Shown piece after piece: positions 1 through 8,369 of a DNA stretch of 12,629 nt. The notes under the pieces are model-generated. The model ran no database searches. It had not been told where the DNA came from and worked only from the letters and a program-made list of their open reading frames with translations. The translations under genes and the position numbers were made by a program. This DNA comes from Nitrospiria bacterium (GTDB taxonomy: Bacteria; Nitrospirota; Nitrospiria; Nitrospirales; UBA8639), in assembly GCA_030430725.1 (NCBI GenBank), contig JAUIKP010000039.1, forward strand, positions 1 to 12,629, in the 5' to 3' direction. Position 1 is the stretch's first letter; every line of letters starts with the position of its first letter.

Positions 1-647
1 GAGCCATCTGTACTGAGGGAATTTCCCACATTTCGACGGTGGATATCGAGTTTGCCCGTGAACTCGGGTTTACCATTAAATTGCTGGGAATCGCGAAACT
101 TCAAGAGCATGCCATTGAGGCACGAGTGCATCCCGCACTGGTTCCTGCCGGATCTCCCATTGCACAGGTCAATGGGGTCTACAATGCCATTCATTTGATT
201 GGTGACGCGGTTGGAGATGTTGTGCTCTACGGCAAGGGGGCTGGATCGCTCCCGACAGCCAGCGCCGTGGTGGGGGACATTATTGATTTGGCACGAAATC
301 GTCTGGCTGAAGTTGCCGGACGGGTCCCTGTGACCTCATTCAAATGGGATTCGCGTGAGCCTATTGCCATAAGGCCGATGGACGATATTGAATGCCGATA
401 TTATTTGCGGTGCATGGTCAAAGATCAACCCGGCGTTTTATCGTCCATATCGGGAATTCTTGGACAGCGTGGAATCAGCATCTCATCTGTCCTGCAAAAA
501 GGGCGAAAGGAAGGCCAAACGGTGCCATTGGTCATCTTGACCCATCGCTCGGTGGAGCGAGCCGTCCAATCGGCACTCCAGGAAATTAATGCACTTCCCA
601 TGGTATCAGAGCCAACGACGTTCCTTCGGATGGAAGGGGTGGAATAG
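1..647 (+). CDS. hom: Homoserine dehydrogenase, C-terminal part (5' truncated)
   Basis: The reading frame enters from the left edge (first full codon at base 3) and is open to TAG at 645-647. A GTG at 39 lies inside the gene and is not the start. The enzyme reduces aspartate semialdehyde to homoserine with NAD(P)H, the branch point to threonine and methionine, in the cytoplasm. What is visible is the end of the catalytic domain (stretches such as LLGIAKL, VNGVYNAI and GKGAGSLPTASAV, typical of the family) followed by a C-terminal ACT domain starting near YYLRCMVKDQPGVLSSI. The ACT domain usually mediates threonine feedback inhibition. The NAD(P)-binding domain lies outside the window. It is followed after 41 bases by thrC, consistent with one operon. 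Confidence 0.95.
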   Translation, partial: AICTEGISHISTVDIEFARELGFTIKLLGIAKLQEHAIEARVHPALVPAGSPIAQVNGVYNAIHLIGDAVGDVVLYGKGAGSLPTASAVVGDIIDLARNRLAEVAGRVPVTSFKWDSREPIAIRPMDDIECRYYLRCMVKDQPGVLSSISGILGQRGISISSVLQKGRKEGQTVPLVILTHRSVERAVQSALQEINALPMVSEPTTFLRMEGVE

Positions 648-688
648 TATATGAAACTAAATTGCGTCATGAAGGGGGACAAGCCATT

Positions 689-1750
689 ATGATTCCTTGG
701 CGTGGCGTTATCGAGGAATACCGGAAATTCCTCCCGGTGGAAGAGCAGACTCCGATTGTGTCGCTCCTGGAGGGGAATACCCCACTCATTCCAGCAAAGC
801 GTTTAGCCGGGAAAATTTGTCCTGGTCTGGGCCTGTATCTGAAGATAGAAGGGGCCAATCCAACCGGTTCCTTTAAGGACCGGGGAATGACCATGGCCGT
901 TTCCAAGGCTGTAGAAAGCAAGGCCAGAGGACTTATGTGCGCCTCGACAGGCAACACCTCCGCTTCTGCCGCGGCCTATGGAGCGAAGGCGGGGTTGCCA
1001 GTATATGTCGTCGTGCCGGCAGGGAATATTGCGTTGGGTAAGTTGACGCAGGCGCTCATGCATGGAGGTCGAGTCATTCAAATTGAAGGGAACTTTGATC
1101 AGGCCTTAACGATCGTAAAAGACTTGTGTCAGGAAACCGCCATTGAATTGGTCAATTCAATAAACCCGTTTCGTTTGGAGGGTCAAAAAACGGCGGCGAT
1201 GGAAGTGTGTGACCAATTGGGGTATGCCCCGGCCATCCATGCGCTACCGGTAGGGAATGCCGGTAATATTACGGCGTATTGGCGTGGGTATCAGGAGTAT
1301 CACCGAGCCGGACAAACTCAAGGGTTGCCTCGTATGTTCGGGTTTCAAGCCGAAGGAGCTGCACCATTGATCAAGGGTTATGTCGTGAAGGAGCCGAAAA
1401 CCATTGCCTCAGCCATTCGGATTGGCAATCCGGCCAGCTGGTGTTATGCCATGGAAGCGGTGAAGGAATCACACGGATACCTGGACATGGTGTCGGACGA
1501 AGAAATTCTTCGAGCCTACCAAATGGTGGCAAGTGAAGAAGGGGTTTTTTGCGAGCCCGCTTCCGCTGCGTCTCTTGCTGGGATTGACAAAATGAATCGC
1601 GCCGGGTTGTTGCCGAAAGAGGGGGACATTGTGTGTACCTTAACCGGCCATGGGTTAAAAGATCCGGATACGGCCATCTCCGTCTCCTATCGACCGGTCA
1701 CAATTCCTGCAACGCATGAAGCGGTCAGAGCGCAATTAACGAATCTATAA
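689..1750 (+). CDS. thrC: Threonine synthase
   Basis: PLP-dependent enzyme that converts O-phosphohomoserine to threonine and phosphate. The 353-residue product has the family N-terminus (IEEYRKFLPV, then EGNTPLI), the PLP lysine in GSFKDRG (Lys63) and a glycine/asparagine phosphate-binding loop (VGNAGN). The C-terminal part ends with the typical LTGHGLKDP. The ATG at 689 is preferred over an in-frame TTG at 662 because AAGGGGG at 672-678 lies 10 bases upstream and family members start close to this Met. The length matches short bacterial ThrC, not the long fungal/E. coli type. It needs O-phosphohomoserine, yet no canonical homoserine kinase (thrB) is adjacent. Only the apgM-like gene is. The 72-base gap to that gene has no clear terminator. 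Confidence 0.96.
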   Translation: MIPWRGVIEEYRKFLPVEEQTPIVSLLEGNTPLIPAKRLAGKICPGLGLYLKIEGANPTGSFKDRGMTMAVSKAVESKARGLMCASTGNTSASAAAYGAKAGLPVYVVVPAGNIALGKLTQALMHGGRVIQIEGNFDQALTIVKDLCQETAIELVNSINPFRLEGQKTAAMEVCDQLGYAPAIHALPVGNAGNITAYWRGYQEYHRAGQTQGLPRMFGFQAEGAAPLIKGYVVKEPKTIASAIRIGNPASWCYAMEAVKESHGYLDMVSDEEILRAYQMVASEEGVFCEPASAASLAGIDKMNRAGLLPKEGDIVCTLTGHGLKDPDTAISVSYRPVTIPATHEAVRAQLTNL

Positions 1751-1822
1751 TCCCTCAAGGTCTTCTGAAACCCAGATTGTTCGTTCAACTACTATTTAAC
1801 TCAACACAGTGAGGCTTAGGTC

Positions 1823-3058
1823 GTGCGAAAAACGATCGTGATTCACGTCGATGGATTGACGGGACAGTCGTATCAAGAATTAGGAGACCAAACCGTCTTA
1901 CAATCGGCTCGGACACCGCACCTGGATGAATGGGCGGGACAGGGTGAATTGGGCCGTTTAGGCGTATCCCGAGAAACCCGTCCCTTCTGTGGGGAAATGG
2001 TCCTGCTTGCCTTATTAGGATACGATACACACAAGTGGTATACCGGTCCCGGTGCCTTTGAGGCAGGGGGATTGGAGGTTGTTCTGGACCCTTATGATGT
2101 GGCCTATCTGTGTCATTTGGTGACTCTGCGCGGTCAGGATGGATGGGGGGATGGGAAAAAACTTGGTCCCCACCTATTTATGGCCGACCCTTTTGCTGGA
2201 GGAATCGGGACGGAGGATGCTCGGGAACTCATTGATGCCGTCAATGAACAATTGATTTCTGAAAATATTCAATTTTACATGGGCAACCAGCATCGGCATC
2301 TTATGGTCTGGGTGGGCGGGAGCGGGAAAGTGGCCTGTCGCAACCCATACGAGGCCTTAGGGCAATCGATCGAGGCGTATCTCCCCGCCGGCGATGGATC
2401 GCAAATCCTACGTGAACTCATGGCGGCTTCTAGGGCCATCCTCTGCCATCACCCTGTGAATCAAGAGCGCCTGAGTGCCGGGTTGAAACCGGCCAATTGT
2501 TTATGGTTGTGGGGGGCAGGGAAACCTGTGGAACTGCCTCAATTCCAAGAGCGATGGCCGGTCAATGGTATCGTGATTTCGCCTGATGGGCCTTACGTCG
2601 GTGTTGGAATAGCCGCTGGACTTCAGACGGCCAAGCTTGAACACGGGGAAGGGGGAGATATCGCATGGTTGCAAGATGTGGCCAATCGGGCTTCGACGGC
2701 CTTGGATAAGCATGACCTGGTCTGTCTGCACATTCCCTTTTGCGAATGGGGATTGAAGGATGGACAGGCGGAGCCACCCTCACAATTAGTGGAATATCTT
2801 CAGCAGGTGGACGAACAGGTCATTGGAGCCATACAGCAGTCTGTTGGAAGCCACGACTCCATCCGGATCGTCGTCCTGGTTACCTCATGTCCGAATTGGC
2901 AGAAGAACGGAGGGTCTTCCATATCGCCCTATCTGGTGTTTGAAGCGGAAGGGAAAAAATCCGAATATCATGCGGTACCAATGAATGAACGTGAAGTGGC
3001 CAACCGCCCACTCCGTGATGCCACCAAACTTTTTGAGCGATTGATGGTCACTCATTAA
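1823..3058 (+). CDS. Diverged archaeal-type phosphoglycerate mutase homologue, probably not an active mutase
   Basis: The fold is recognisable as the archaeal-type cofactor-independent phosphoglycerate mutase (ApgM, alkaline phosphatase superfamily). Shared blocks include LGYD at 65-68, [10 protein letters not shown] at 72-81, [17 protein letters not shown] at 209-225 and a conserved His303. The 411-residue length is near the family norm. Aligning by eye to the canonical motifs, Asp10 is kept. The nucleophile Ser of PGSD becomes Gly57 (next to Cys56), and the Asp-Glu-x-x-His block becomes Glu308...Lys312. The Asp-His of ADHSTP becomes Val353-Thr354, and the last His becomes Gly363. Substrate arginines become Pro76 and Leu96. 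So mutase chemistry is unlikely. GTG start, with GAGG at 1811-1814. Its place between thrC and lysC suggests an aspartate-pathway role (alternative homoserine kinase, or a regulatory pseudoenzyme), but this is inference. It would often be annotated apgM. Confidence 0.85.
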   Translation: MRKTIVIHVDGLTGQSYQELGDQTVLQSARTPHLDEWAGQGELGRLGVSRETRPFCGEMVLLALLGYDTHKWYTGPGAFEAGGLEVVLDPYDVAYLCHLVTLRGQDGWGDGKKLGPHLFMADPFAGGIGTEDARELIDAVNEQLISENIQFYMGNQHRHLMVWVGGSGKVACRNPYEALGQSIEAYLPAGDGSQILRELMAASRAILCHHPVNQERLSAGLKPANCLWLWGAGKPVELPQFQERWPVNGIVISPDGPYVGVGIAAGLQTAKLEHGEGGDIAWLQDVANRASTALDKHDLVCLHIPFCEWGLKDGQAEPPSQLVEYLQQVDEQVIGAIQQSVGSHDSIRIVVLVTSCPNWQKNGGSSISPYLVFEAEGKKSEYHAVPMNEREVANRPLRDATKLFERLMVTH

Positions 3059-3062
3059 GCCT

Positions 3063-4298
3063 ATGTCGCTGTATATCCAAAAATTCGGCGGTACATCAGT
3101 AGGGAGCCTGGAACGAATCCAAAACGTGGCCCGGCTTATTGAAGGTACCTACCGGAAGGGGCATCAACTGGTGGTCGTGTTGTCCGCGATGAGCGGGGAA
3201 ACGGATCGCCTCATGAAAATGGCCAAGACCGTGAGTGTTGACCCTGATGATCGGGAGCTGGATGTGTTACTGTCTTCTGGAGAACGGGTCACGATTGCCC
3301 TGATGGCGATGACTCTCAAAAGCCTTGGGATCAGGGCGCAATCCTTTACGGGACGTCAGGTTGGGATTGTGACCGATAGCATGCATACCAAGGCCCGAGT
3401 CTCCCGTGTCGATACGGATCGGGTCCGGGGAGCCTTGCGTGACGGGATTGTTCCCATCGTGGCAGGGTTTCAAGGTATTAACGCCGCCTCCGATGTGACG
3501 ACGTTAGGGCGCGGCGGCTCGGATTTGACGGCCGTGGTCTTGGCGGCGGCGCTCAAGGCCGATACCTGCTTTATTTATACGGACGTGGATGGGGTATATA
3601 CTGCCGATCCCAATATTGTGCCGGGCGCGAGGCGGTTGGATAAAATTTCCTATGAAGAAATGTTAGAGTTAGCGAGTCTGGGTGCGAAGGTCCTACAGTC
3701 TCGTTCGGTGGAGTTGGCGGCGAAGTATCAGGTCCCTGTGGAAGTGCGGTCCAGTTTTCAAGACGGGCCTGGAACCTGCGTGGTAAAAGAGGATGTCGAT
3801 ATGGAACAAGTCTTGGTCTCGGGGGTCACGGGCGATCGGAATCAAGCTAAGGTCACGGTGGTCGGGGTCCCGGATCACCCTGGGATTGCGGCTACCTTGT
3901 TCTGTTCCATTGCCGACGCTGCCATCAATGTGGATATGATTATTCAAAATGTGAGTCAGGATTCCCTGACGGATATTTCCTTTACCGTGCCGAGAGCCGA
4001 CCTTCCTCGAGGGTTGAGTCTTATCAGGGATATTGCCAAATCAGTGGAAGCACGGACGGTCGAGGTGAATGAAGCTATTGCCAAAGTTTCATTAGTGGGA
4101 GTGGGAATGCGTTCGCATTCGGGGGTCGCAGCCAGAATGTTTCAGACGCTCTCGCGTGAAGGCATTAATATCATGATGATCAGTACATCGGAAATTAAAA
4201 TCTCTTGTGTGGTGGAAGAAAAATATATGGAGTTAGCAGTTCGGGCCTTGCACCAGGAGTTTGAATTAGAAGGACCTCCGGGGGGCGGAAAGGCCTAG
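3063..4298 (+). CDS. lysC: Aspartate kinase
   Basis: Catalyses ATP-dependent phosphorylation of aspartate, the first step to lysine, methionine and threonine. The 411-residue product opens with the signature KFGGTSVG (residues 7-14), followed by an amino-acid kinase domain ([36 protein letters not shown]) up to about residue 245. Two ACT-type regulatory domains follow, beginning near [15 protein letters not shown] and [19 protein letters not shown]. That is the layout of lysine/threonine-inhibited monofunctional aspartate kinases. The start lies only 4 bases after the apgM-like stop with no convincing Shine-Dalgarno sequence, so translational coupling is likely. An internal ATG at 3801 with a good ribosome site could yield a separate regulatory subunit (separate entry). 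Confidence 0.97.
   Translation: MSLYIQKFGGTSVGSLERIQNVARLIEGTYRKGHQLVVVLSAMSGETDRLMKMAKTVSVDPDDRELDVLLSSGERVTIALMAMTLKSLGIRAQSFTGRQVGIVTDSMHTKARVSRVDTDRVRGALRDGIVPIVAGFQGINAASDVTTLGRGGSDLTAVVLAAALKADTCFIYTDVDGVYTADPNIVPGARRLDKISYEEMLELASLGAKVLQSRSVELAAKYQVPVEVRSSFQDGPGTCVVKEDVDMEQVLVSGVTGDRNQAKVTVVGVPDHPGIAATLFCSIADAAINVDMIIQNVSQDSLTDISFTVPRADLPRGLSLIRDIAKSVEARTVEVNEAIAKVSLVGVGMRSHSGVAARMFQTLSREGINIMMISTSEIKISCVVEEKYMELAVRALHQEFELEGPPGGGKA
3787..3803 (+). promoter_or_regulatory. Candidate internal translation start for a LysC beta subunit
   Basis: AAGAGGA at 3787-3793 sits 7 bases before an in-frame ATG at 3801 (Met247 of LysC). Starting there gives a 165-residue protein consisting of the two ACT domains. 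Class-II aspartate kinases of Bacillus subtilis, Corynebacterium and Thermus make just such a beta subunit from an in-frame internal start, and the size is similar. The site is seen directly. Its use is inferred. Confidence 0.45.
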
Positions 4299-4310
4299 GC
4301 ATGGTGATGT

Positions 4311-5921
4311 GTGTCGACACCGATGTTGCGGATGCGTGAGATGAATCCTCAAAATCCAGTTATTGAAATCTACGATACGACCCTCCGGGATGGTGCTCAG
4401 GCGGAAGATGTCAGCTTCTCGGTGGAGGATAAGGTTCGTATCGCCCTTAAATTAGATGAGCTGGGGGTCCATTTCATAGAAGGAGGGTGGCCGGGAGCCA
4501 ACCCCAAGGACATCGAGTTTTTCCAAGTCATGAAATCGACTCCATTGCAGCACGCCAAAATCGTGGCATTTGGTTCGACGCGAAAAGCCAAAAATACGGC
4601 AAAGGCCGATCCGACGCTGGAAGCCCTCCTATCCGCTGAGACGGATATTGTGACCATCTTTGGGAAAAGCTGGACCCTCCATGTGACGGAAGCCTTGGAA
4701 ACCACGTTGGCCATCAATTTAGAACTGATTGCCGATTCTATCTCCTATCTCCGGTCCAGGGGACGGCAGGTGTTTTACGATGCCGAACATTTTTTCGATG
4801 GCTATAAAACGGATCCCGTCTACGCGATAAAAACTATCCAGGCTGCGGCGGAAGCCGGAGCGGAGCGGATCGTGTTGTGCGATACCAATGGGGGAACGAT
4901 GCCATGGGATATTGGTGAGATTTTTGCGAAGGTCGGCAAGAGCTGTTCTGTGCCGTTGGGCATTCACGCACACAATGATGCGGAGATGGGGGTTGCCAAT
5001 TCATTGATCGCCGTGCAAGCGGGAGCAATCCAGGTCCAGGGCACGATCAATGGCATTGGAGAACGGTGCGGGAATGCCAACCTGTGTTCCGTGATGGCCA
5101 ATTTGGAATTGAAAATGGAGCGAACAGCGCTGGGAAATGGCCGGTTAGCACATCTTCGCACCATTTCTCATTATGTGGGCGAGATGGCCAATCTGACTCC
5201 CAATAAACGGCAGCCTTATGTGGGAGATACCGCGTTTGCTCATAAGGGGGGGGTGCATATTCATGCGGTACAAAAAAACCCGCTCACTTATGAACATGTG
5301 AATCCTGATATCGTCGGCAACCATCGCCGCGTATTAATTTCCGATAGTAGTGGCCGAAGTGCCGTATTTGGAAAGATGGAAACCTTCGGCCTGGACCTTC
5401 CTCAGGATAATCCCAAGGTACTCGAATTACTGGATTCCCTCAAAACGTTGGAATATGAAGGCTACCAATTTGAAGGCGCAGAAGGGTCTTTTGAATTATT
5501 AGTGCGGAAAGCCATGGGGACCTATTCCCCGTCTTTCGAATTGCTGGGGTGCCGGATCATTGTTGAAAAACGGAAAACCAATGAAGACCCTATTTCCGAG
5601 GCCACGATTATGGTCAAAGTCGGGGAGGTGGTTGAACATACTGCGGCGGTCGGTGATGGGCCAGTGAATGCTCTCGATCATGCCCTTCGGAAAGCGTTGG
5701 AGCATTTCTATCCGCAGTTAAAGGAAGTCAAGCTTCTGGACTATAAGGTCCGTGTGTTGACCGGGCGGCATGGAACCGGTTCTCGTGTGCGAGTCCTGAT
5801 TGAGTCGGGGGATCACAAGGAGAAATGGGGAACGGTCGGGGTATCGGAAAACATCATTGAAGCCAGTTGGCAGGCTCTGGCCGACAGCATTGAGTATAAG
5901 CTCATGAAAGAGAGGCCGTAA
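4311..5921 (+). CDS. cimA: (R)-citramalate synthase
   Basis: Condenses pyruvate with acetyl-CoA to citramalate, giving 2-oxobutanoate for isoleucine without threonine deaminase. The product has an HMGL-like TIM barrel with the opening motif [12 protein letters not shown] (Asp22, Arg26, Asp27) and the metal-binding HAHND (residues 219-223). GERCGNANL and a C-terminal LeuA-type allosteric domain (from about residue 400) follow. [11 protein letters not shown] and the [12 protein letters not shown] context favour CimA over LeuA. The length (536, or 526 from a later start) fits. The start is uncertain: GTG 4311 and ATGs at 4323, 4332 and 4341 are all in frame, none with a strong ribosome site, and family members usually start near 4341. 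It closes the amino-acid operon. No clear terminator is visible behind it. Confidence 0.95.
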   Translation: MSTPMLRMREMNPQNPVIEIYDTTLRDGAQAEDVSFSVEDKVRIALKLDELGVHFIEGGWPGANPKDIEFFQVMKSTPLQHAKIVAFGSTRKAKNTAKADPTLEALLSAETDIVTIFGKSWTLHVTEALETTLAINLELIADSISYLRSRGRQVFYDAEHFFDGYKTDPVYAIKTIQAAAEAGAERIVLCDTNGGTMPWDIGEIFAKVGKSCSVPLGIHAHNDAEMGVANSLIAVQAGAIQVQGTINGIGERCGNANLCSVMANLELKMERTALGNGRLAHLRTISHYVGEMANLTPNKRQPYVGDTAFAHKGGVHIHAVQKNPLTYEHVNPDIVGNHRRVLISDSSGRSAVFGKMETFGLDLPQDNPKVLELLDSLKTLEYEGYQFEGAEGSFELLVRKAMGTYSPSFELLGCRIIVEKRKTNEDPISEATIMVKVGEVVEHTAAVGDGPVNALDHALRKALEHFYPQLKEVKLLDYKVRVLTGRHGTGSRVRVLIESGDHKEKWGTVGVSENIIEASWQALADSIEYKLMKERP

Positions 5922-5983
5922 AGGTGAAGGCGGTTTCTTCGCGGGTAGGCTGACAAAGGGGATTCCTCTGAAGAGCCCGGTTC

Positions 5984-6012
5984 TTGACATCATCTGCGTT
6001 GCCCGTTACGTT
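5984..6012 (+). promoter_or_regulatory. Predicted sigma-70 promoter for ihfA-merR
   Basis: A perfect -35 box TTGACA (5984-5989) is followed after 17 bases by a weak -10, TACGTT (6007-6012). Transcription would start near 6019, leaving about 75 untranslated bases before ihfA. The -10 is only a 3/6 match, so the site may need an activator. Confidence 0.45.
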
Positions 6013-6024
6013 GCTGCCAGCAAC
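6010..6024. repeat. 15-bp palindrome over the predicted ihfA promoter start
   Basis: GTTGCTG-C-CAGCAAC is a perfect 7+1+7 inverted repeat overlapping the -10 end and predicted transcription start. This is a typical operator position. It could instead form a 5-bp hairpin near the RNA 5' end. Which protein binds, if any, is unknown. Confidence 0.4.
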
Positions 6025-6095
6025 AATGGTCGGAGGCGTGAATTCACAATCCGTATGTACGGTCTTTGAGACCACTGGTGAGGGGGTTTTGATTT

Positions 6096-6371
6096 ATGCG
6101 CAAGGCTGACATTGCCGAAATTATCACAGAAACGGCAGCTATCCAAAAAAACGACTCTATGGAAATGGTGGAGCATGTCTTGGATTTGATCAAGTCTATG
6201 CTTCAACAGGGGGAAGTCGTCAAAATTGCTGGGTTTGGAAACTTTGTTGTCCGGAACAAGGGAGAGCGAAAAGGGAGGAACCCAAGAACCGGAGAAGAAA
6301 TTGCCATTACGCCAAGACGGGTGGTGACCTTCCGACCAAGTCAACTCTTTAAGAAATATGTCAATTCTTGA
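6096..6371 (+). CDS. ihfA: IHF/HU family DNA-binding protein (IHF alpha-like)
   Basis: The 91-residue nucleoid protein has the complete HU/IHF fold: two N-terminal helices (KADIAEIITETA...) and the GFGNF turn (46-50). The beta-arm signature GRNPRTGE (60-67) carries Pro63, which intercalates in DNA bends, and RRVVTFRPSQ follows. The family bends DNA as a dimer in the nucleoid, assisting recombination, replication and transcription. The RRVVTFRPSQ stretch and the following merR and tRNA-Pro genes favour the IHF alpha type over HU. GAGGGGG (6080-6086) lies 9 bases before ATG. Compared with E. coli IhfA it is a few residues shorter at both ends. A promoter with a palindrome lies upstream. Partner identity (IhfB or homodimer) cannot be told from this window. 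Confidence 0.92.
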   Translation: MRKADIAEIITETAAIQKNDSMEMVEHVLDLIKSMLQQGEVVKIAGFGNFVVRNKGERKGRNPRTGEEIAITPRRVVTFRPSQLFKKYVNS

Positions 6372-6438
6372 CGGGCGAGAATCTCGCATTCGGTCTCGTT
6401 CACTCTCTTGCTAGATACACCGTGGGGTGATTGCAAGT

Positions 6439-6789
6439 ATGGGGGTTGGAACCAAATCCGAGGATAAGGAATTTTATAAAATAGGGGAAGTCGCCGATCT
6501 GACGAATCTTCCCGCGTATGTCCTGCGGTTTTGGGAGTCGGAATTCATTTTTCTCAAACCTAAGAAAAGTCAGGGCAAACACCGGGTCTATTCGAAAGCC
6601 GACATTGAGACGGTCTTTGAAATTAAACGGATGCTCTATGATGAAGGGTATACGATTGCCGGACTGAAGCGATATTGGTATCGCAAAAAACGGTCGGAAA
6701 AAGCCGTGCAAGTCCCAAAAGACCGTGTGGAAAAAGCGAAAGTGGAACTACAGGGTATATTGAAGATTTTGGGGCGAACGACGGCATAG
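6439..6789 (+). CDS. MerR-family transcriptional regulator
   Basis: A 116-residue protein with an N-terminal MerR winged helix-turn-helix (about residues 11-80): [22 protein letters not shown], then [15 protein letters not shown] and the [19 protein letters not shown] wing/helix. A basic stretch follows (YRKKRSEK) and a short C-terminal helix ([14 protein letters not shown]) that probably dimerises. There is no metal-binding cysteine or effector domain, so the ligand is unknown. It belongs to the short MerR-like proteins found next to ihfA in many bacteria. ATG 6439 is chosen because GGGGTGA (6424-6430) is 8 bases upstream. An in-frame GTG at 6427 would overlap that site. It lies 67 bases after ihfA and just before tRNA-Pro, and is probably co-transcribed with ihfA. 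Confidence 0.9.
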   Translation: MGVGTKSEDKEFYKIGEVADLTNLPAYVLRFWESEFIFLKPKKSQGKHRVYSKADIETVFEIKRMLYDEGYTIAGLKRYWYRKKRSEKAVQVPKDRVEKAKVELQGILKILGRTTA

Positions 6790-6838
6790 ACCTTCAGACA
6801 ATGACAACGGATAGGAATACGACTGGTCAGAATAATGT

Positions 6839-6915
<77 letters not shown>

Positions 6916-6921
6916 TGTGTT

Positions 6922-6945
6922 CTTTTCAGCAGAAAGTGTTTTTTT
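6922..6945 (+). terminator. Probable intrinsic terminator after tRNA-Pro
   Basis: A short stem CTTTT/GAAAG (6922-6926 with 6932-6936, one G-T pair, loop CAGCA) is followed by TG and seven T residues (6939-6945). The stem is weak, but the T tract and the position 6 bases after the tRNA support termination. Confidence 0.45.
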
Positions 6946-6947
6946 GT

Positions 6948-6969
6948 CCCCTTGGTCGGTTCGAAGGGG
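6948..6969. repeat. Inverted repeat between tRNA-Pro and the convergent small gene
   Basis: CCCCTT (6948-6953) pairs with AAGGGG (6964-6969) across a 10-base loop, 28 bases beyond the stop codon of the minus-strand gene. No T run follows on the minus strand, so it is at best an imperfect terminator or processing hairpin. Confidence 0.35.
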
Positions 6970-6997
6970 ATCGTCGATTGGACAGTACGAAGGCTTG

Positions 6998-7252
6998 CTA
7001 GGCTTGTAAGTCCTCCTCTTCAGCCAGCTCCTCACCCTCGGGCATTCCATACGCCACATACTTCGCATAGGAGAGATAAATTTGGCTGCTGTCTCTCATG
7101 GCCTTTGAGCCAGCCTTCATTCTCTGAAATCGGTTTTTTGATTCCGCATCGGTCTGTGTTTCGAGCTGGCTGACATGTTCCTGTAGTAACATGGAATAGC
7201 GCTGCATCGCTTGCTCTATTTCCAAATAGGCTTGCAGAATGTCTTCTCGCAT
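6998..7252 (-). CDS. Small hypothetical helical protein
   Basis: An 84-residue protein that I cannot assign. It is a real gene by its translation start: the minus strand carries AAGGAGGA six bases before ATG, the strongest ribosome site in the window. The sequence is hydrophilic and almost wholly helical in character ([22 protein letters not shown], residues about 12-33), with a charged middle ([18 protein letters not shown]) and a very acidic tail ([13 protein letters not shown]). It has no cysteine, signal peptide or membrane segment. A short coiled coil or protein-binding adaptor in the cytoplasm is possible. It is convergent with the tRNA block and divergent from the glycosyltransferase operon, so it is probably monocistronic. 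Confidence 0.75.
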   Translation of the reverse strand: MREDILQAYLEIEQAMQRYSMLLQEHVSQLETQTDAESKNRFQRMKAGSKAMRDSSQIYLSYAKYVAYGMPEGEELAEEEDLQA

Positions 7253-7321
7253 GAATGGTCCTCCTTCATAATGTCCTCCACCTTACAAAAGGGCTGTTCC
7301 CAGGGTCAACTTGCGGTGACC

Positions 7322-7390
7322 GGCGGTTTGGAGGGTTGTAAGACTATCACAAAATCTCGTGGAGAGCCTCTGGTGAGGAAGGGCGGTTTG
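7322..7390. repeat. Pair of 9-bp direct repeats spaced 60 bp
   Basis: GGCGGTTTG occurs at 7322-7330 and again at 7382-7390, start to start exactly 60 bases. The second copy overlaps the predicted -35 box of the glycosyltransferase promoter. Two binding sites on one DNA face would look like this, but a 9-mer pair can arise by chance. Confidence 0.3.
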
Positions 7391-7417
7391 ACCGATTTTT
7401 TAGATATTCAGTAAAAT
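7388..7417 (+). promoter_or_regulatory. Predicted sigma-70 promoter for the glycosyltransferase operon
   Basis: TTGACC (7388-7393, 5/6 match) and TAAAAT (7412-7417, 5/6 match) are separated by 18 bases. The leader to the first ATG would be about 68 bases. This is the best promoter match in the 240-base gap between the two divergent genes. Confidence 0.5.
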
Positions 7418-7491
7418 GGGTGCCGGGTAGGAGGGTCCGCAACGTGTGTGCCGTCATTAATTTGAAGTCTGTAGCGTAGTCCTCGCGATCC

Positions 7492-8250
7492 ATGAGCCTC
7501 CATCCGCCGCGCCATTGGATTTCCGTTGTCATTCCTATAAAAGATGAGCGGGAAAACATCCCGCTATTGGCGAGTCAATTGCTCAAGTTTTTTGAGTCAA
7601 GGCCTGAAAGTGGCTCTGCAGCCTTTGAACTTGTCTTTGTGGATGATGGGAGTGTGGACGGGAGTGGGCCGTTGCTGGATCAGTTAGCCGTCCAGTTTTC
7701 TGCGATACGCGTCATGCATTTAGACCGGAATCACGGGCAAACGGCGGCATTCGATGCGGGCTTCCGGGAGGCGAGAGGAGAGCTCGTTGCCACCATGGAC
7801 GGTGATCTGCAATATGACCCGAATGACTTTGCTAACCTTCTTCCATTTGTGGGTCGGTATGATTTAGTGTGTGGGCGACGACAAGCCAGACATGACAATC
7901 TGGTCCGTCGATGGTCTTCAAAAATTGCCAATCAGGTTCGCAATTGGGCTGTGCATGACGGTATATCAGATACCGGCTGTTCCATGAAGGTCTTTAAGCA
8001 GGCTGTGGTCAAACGACTTCCTCCATTTAAAAATATGCACCGGTTTTTTCCGGCACTGGCGCAAATGTATGGGTTTACGGTGACTGAAGTCCCCGTCCAG
8101 CATTTTCCAAGAGCCCATGGGACATCAAAATACGGAATTGGCAACAGGCTGTTTGCCGGTCTGTATGATCTCTTCGCAGTCAGATGGATGCAAAAACGCT
8201 GTTTGAACTACACCATGAAGGGTAGCCATCCCAAAAAAACCGAGTCGTAG
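7492..8250 (+). CDS. Family 2 glycosyltransferase, polyprenyl-phosphate sugar synthase type
   Basis: A 252-residue GT-A fold enzyme of the DPM1/ArnC-like GT2 group. It probably transfers a sugar from a nucleotide donor to undecaprenyl phosphate at the cytoplasmic membrane face. Visible motifs are SVVIPIKDERENI (11-23), VDDGS (50-54), RNHGQTAAFDAGF (79-91), the metal-binding DGDLQ (103-107), TGCSMK (161-166), HRFFPAL (183-189) and PRAHGTSKY (206-214). Unlike ArnC or GtrB it lacks the C-terminal transmembrane pair and ends in a basic tail, so it is soluble or peripheral. ATG 7492 has no clear ribosome site. The frame is closed at 7477-7479, so the start cannot lie further upstream. The downstream LAB_N and GT39 genes indicate envelope glycolipid modification. 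The sugar is unknown. Confidence 0.9.
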   Translation: MSLHPPRHWISVVIPIKDERENIPLLASQLLKFFESRPESGSAAFELVFVDDGSVDGSGPLLDQLAVQFSAIRVMHLDRNHGQTAAFDAGFREARGELVATMDGDLQYDPNDFANLLPFVGRYDLVCGRRQARHDNLVRRWSSKIANQVRNWAVHDGISDTGCSMKVFKQAVVKRLPPFKNMHRFFPALAQMYGFTVTEVPVQHFPRAHGTSKYGIGNRLFAGLYDLFAVRWMQKRCLNYTMKGSHPKKTES

Positions 8251-8333
8251 CATTCTTGAAGTGACCATCTGCTGAAAACGATTGACCTACCACAACCCTT
8301 AAACCTCTAATGCACCTGGAGGGATCTGAATTC

Positions 8334-8369
8334 ATGGACTCCTTTGGGCAATGCATTCCCTGTTGCTGA
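8334..8369 (+). CDS. Possible 11-codon leader peptide ahead of the LAB_N gene
   Basis: GGAGGGA (8318-8324) stands 9 bases before ATG 8334, which opens an 11-codon frame (MDSFGQCIPCC) ending at TGA 8367-8369. The stop is followed 2 bases later by ATG 8372, which is in frame with the membrane protein (its Met8). The layout suits termination-reinitiation coupling. The good ribosome site belongs to this small frame, not to ATG 8351. It could also mark a start shifted by an indel. No conservation data are available. Confidence 0.3.
   Translation: MDSFGQCIPCC

Noticed and set aside
6376..6390. GCGAG-AAT-CTCGC hairpin between ihfA and the MerR gene as a terminator
   Set aside because: A 5-bp stem with a 3-base loop and no T run behind it, so co-transcription of ihfA and merR is more likely.
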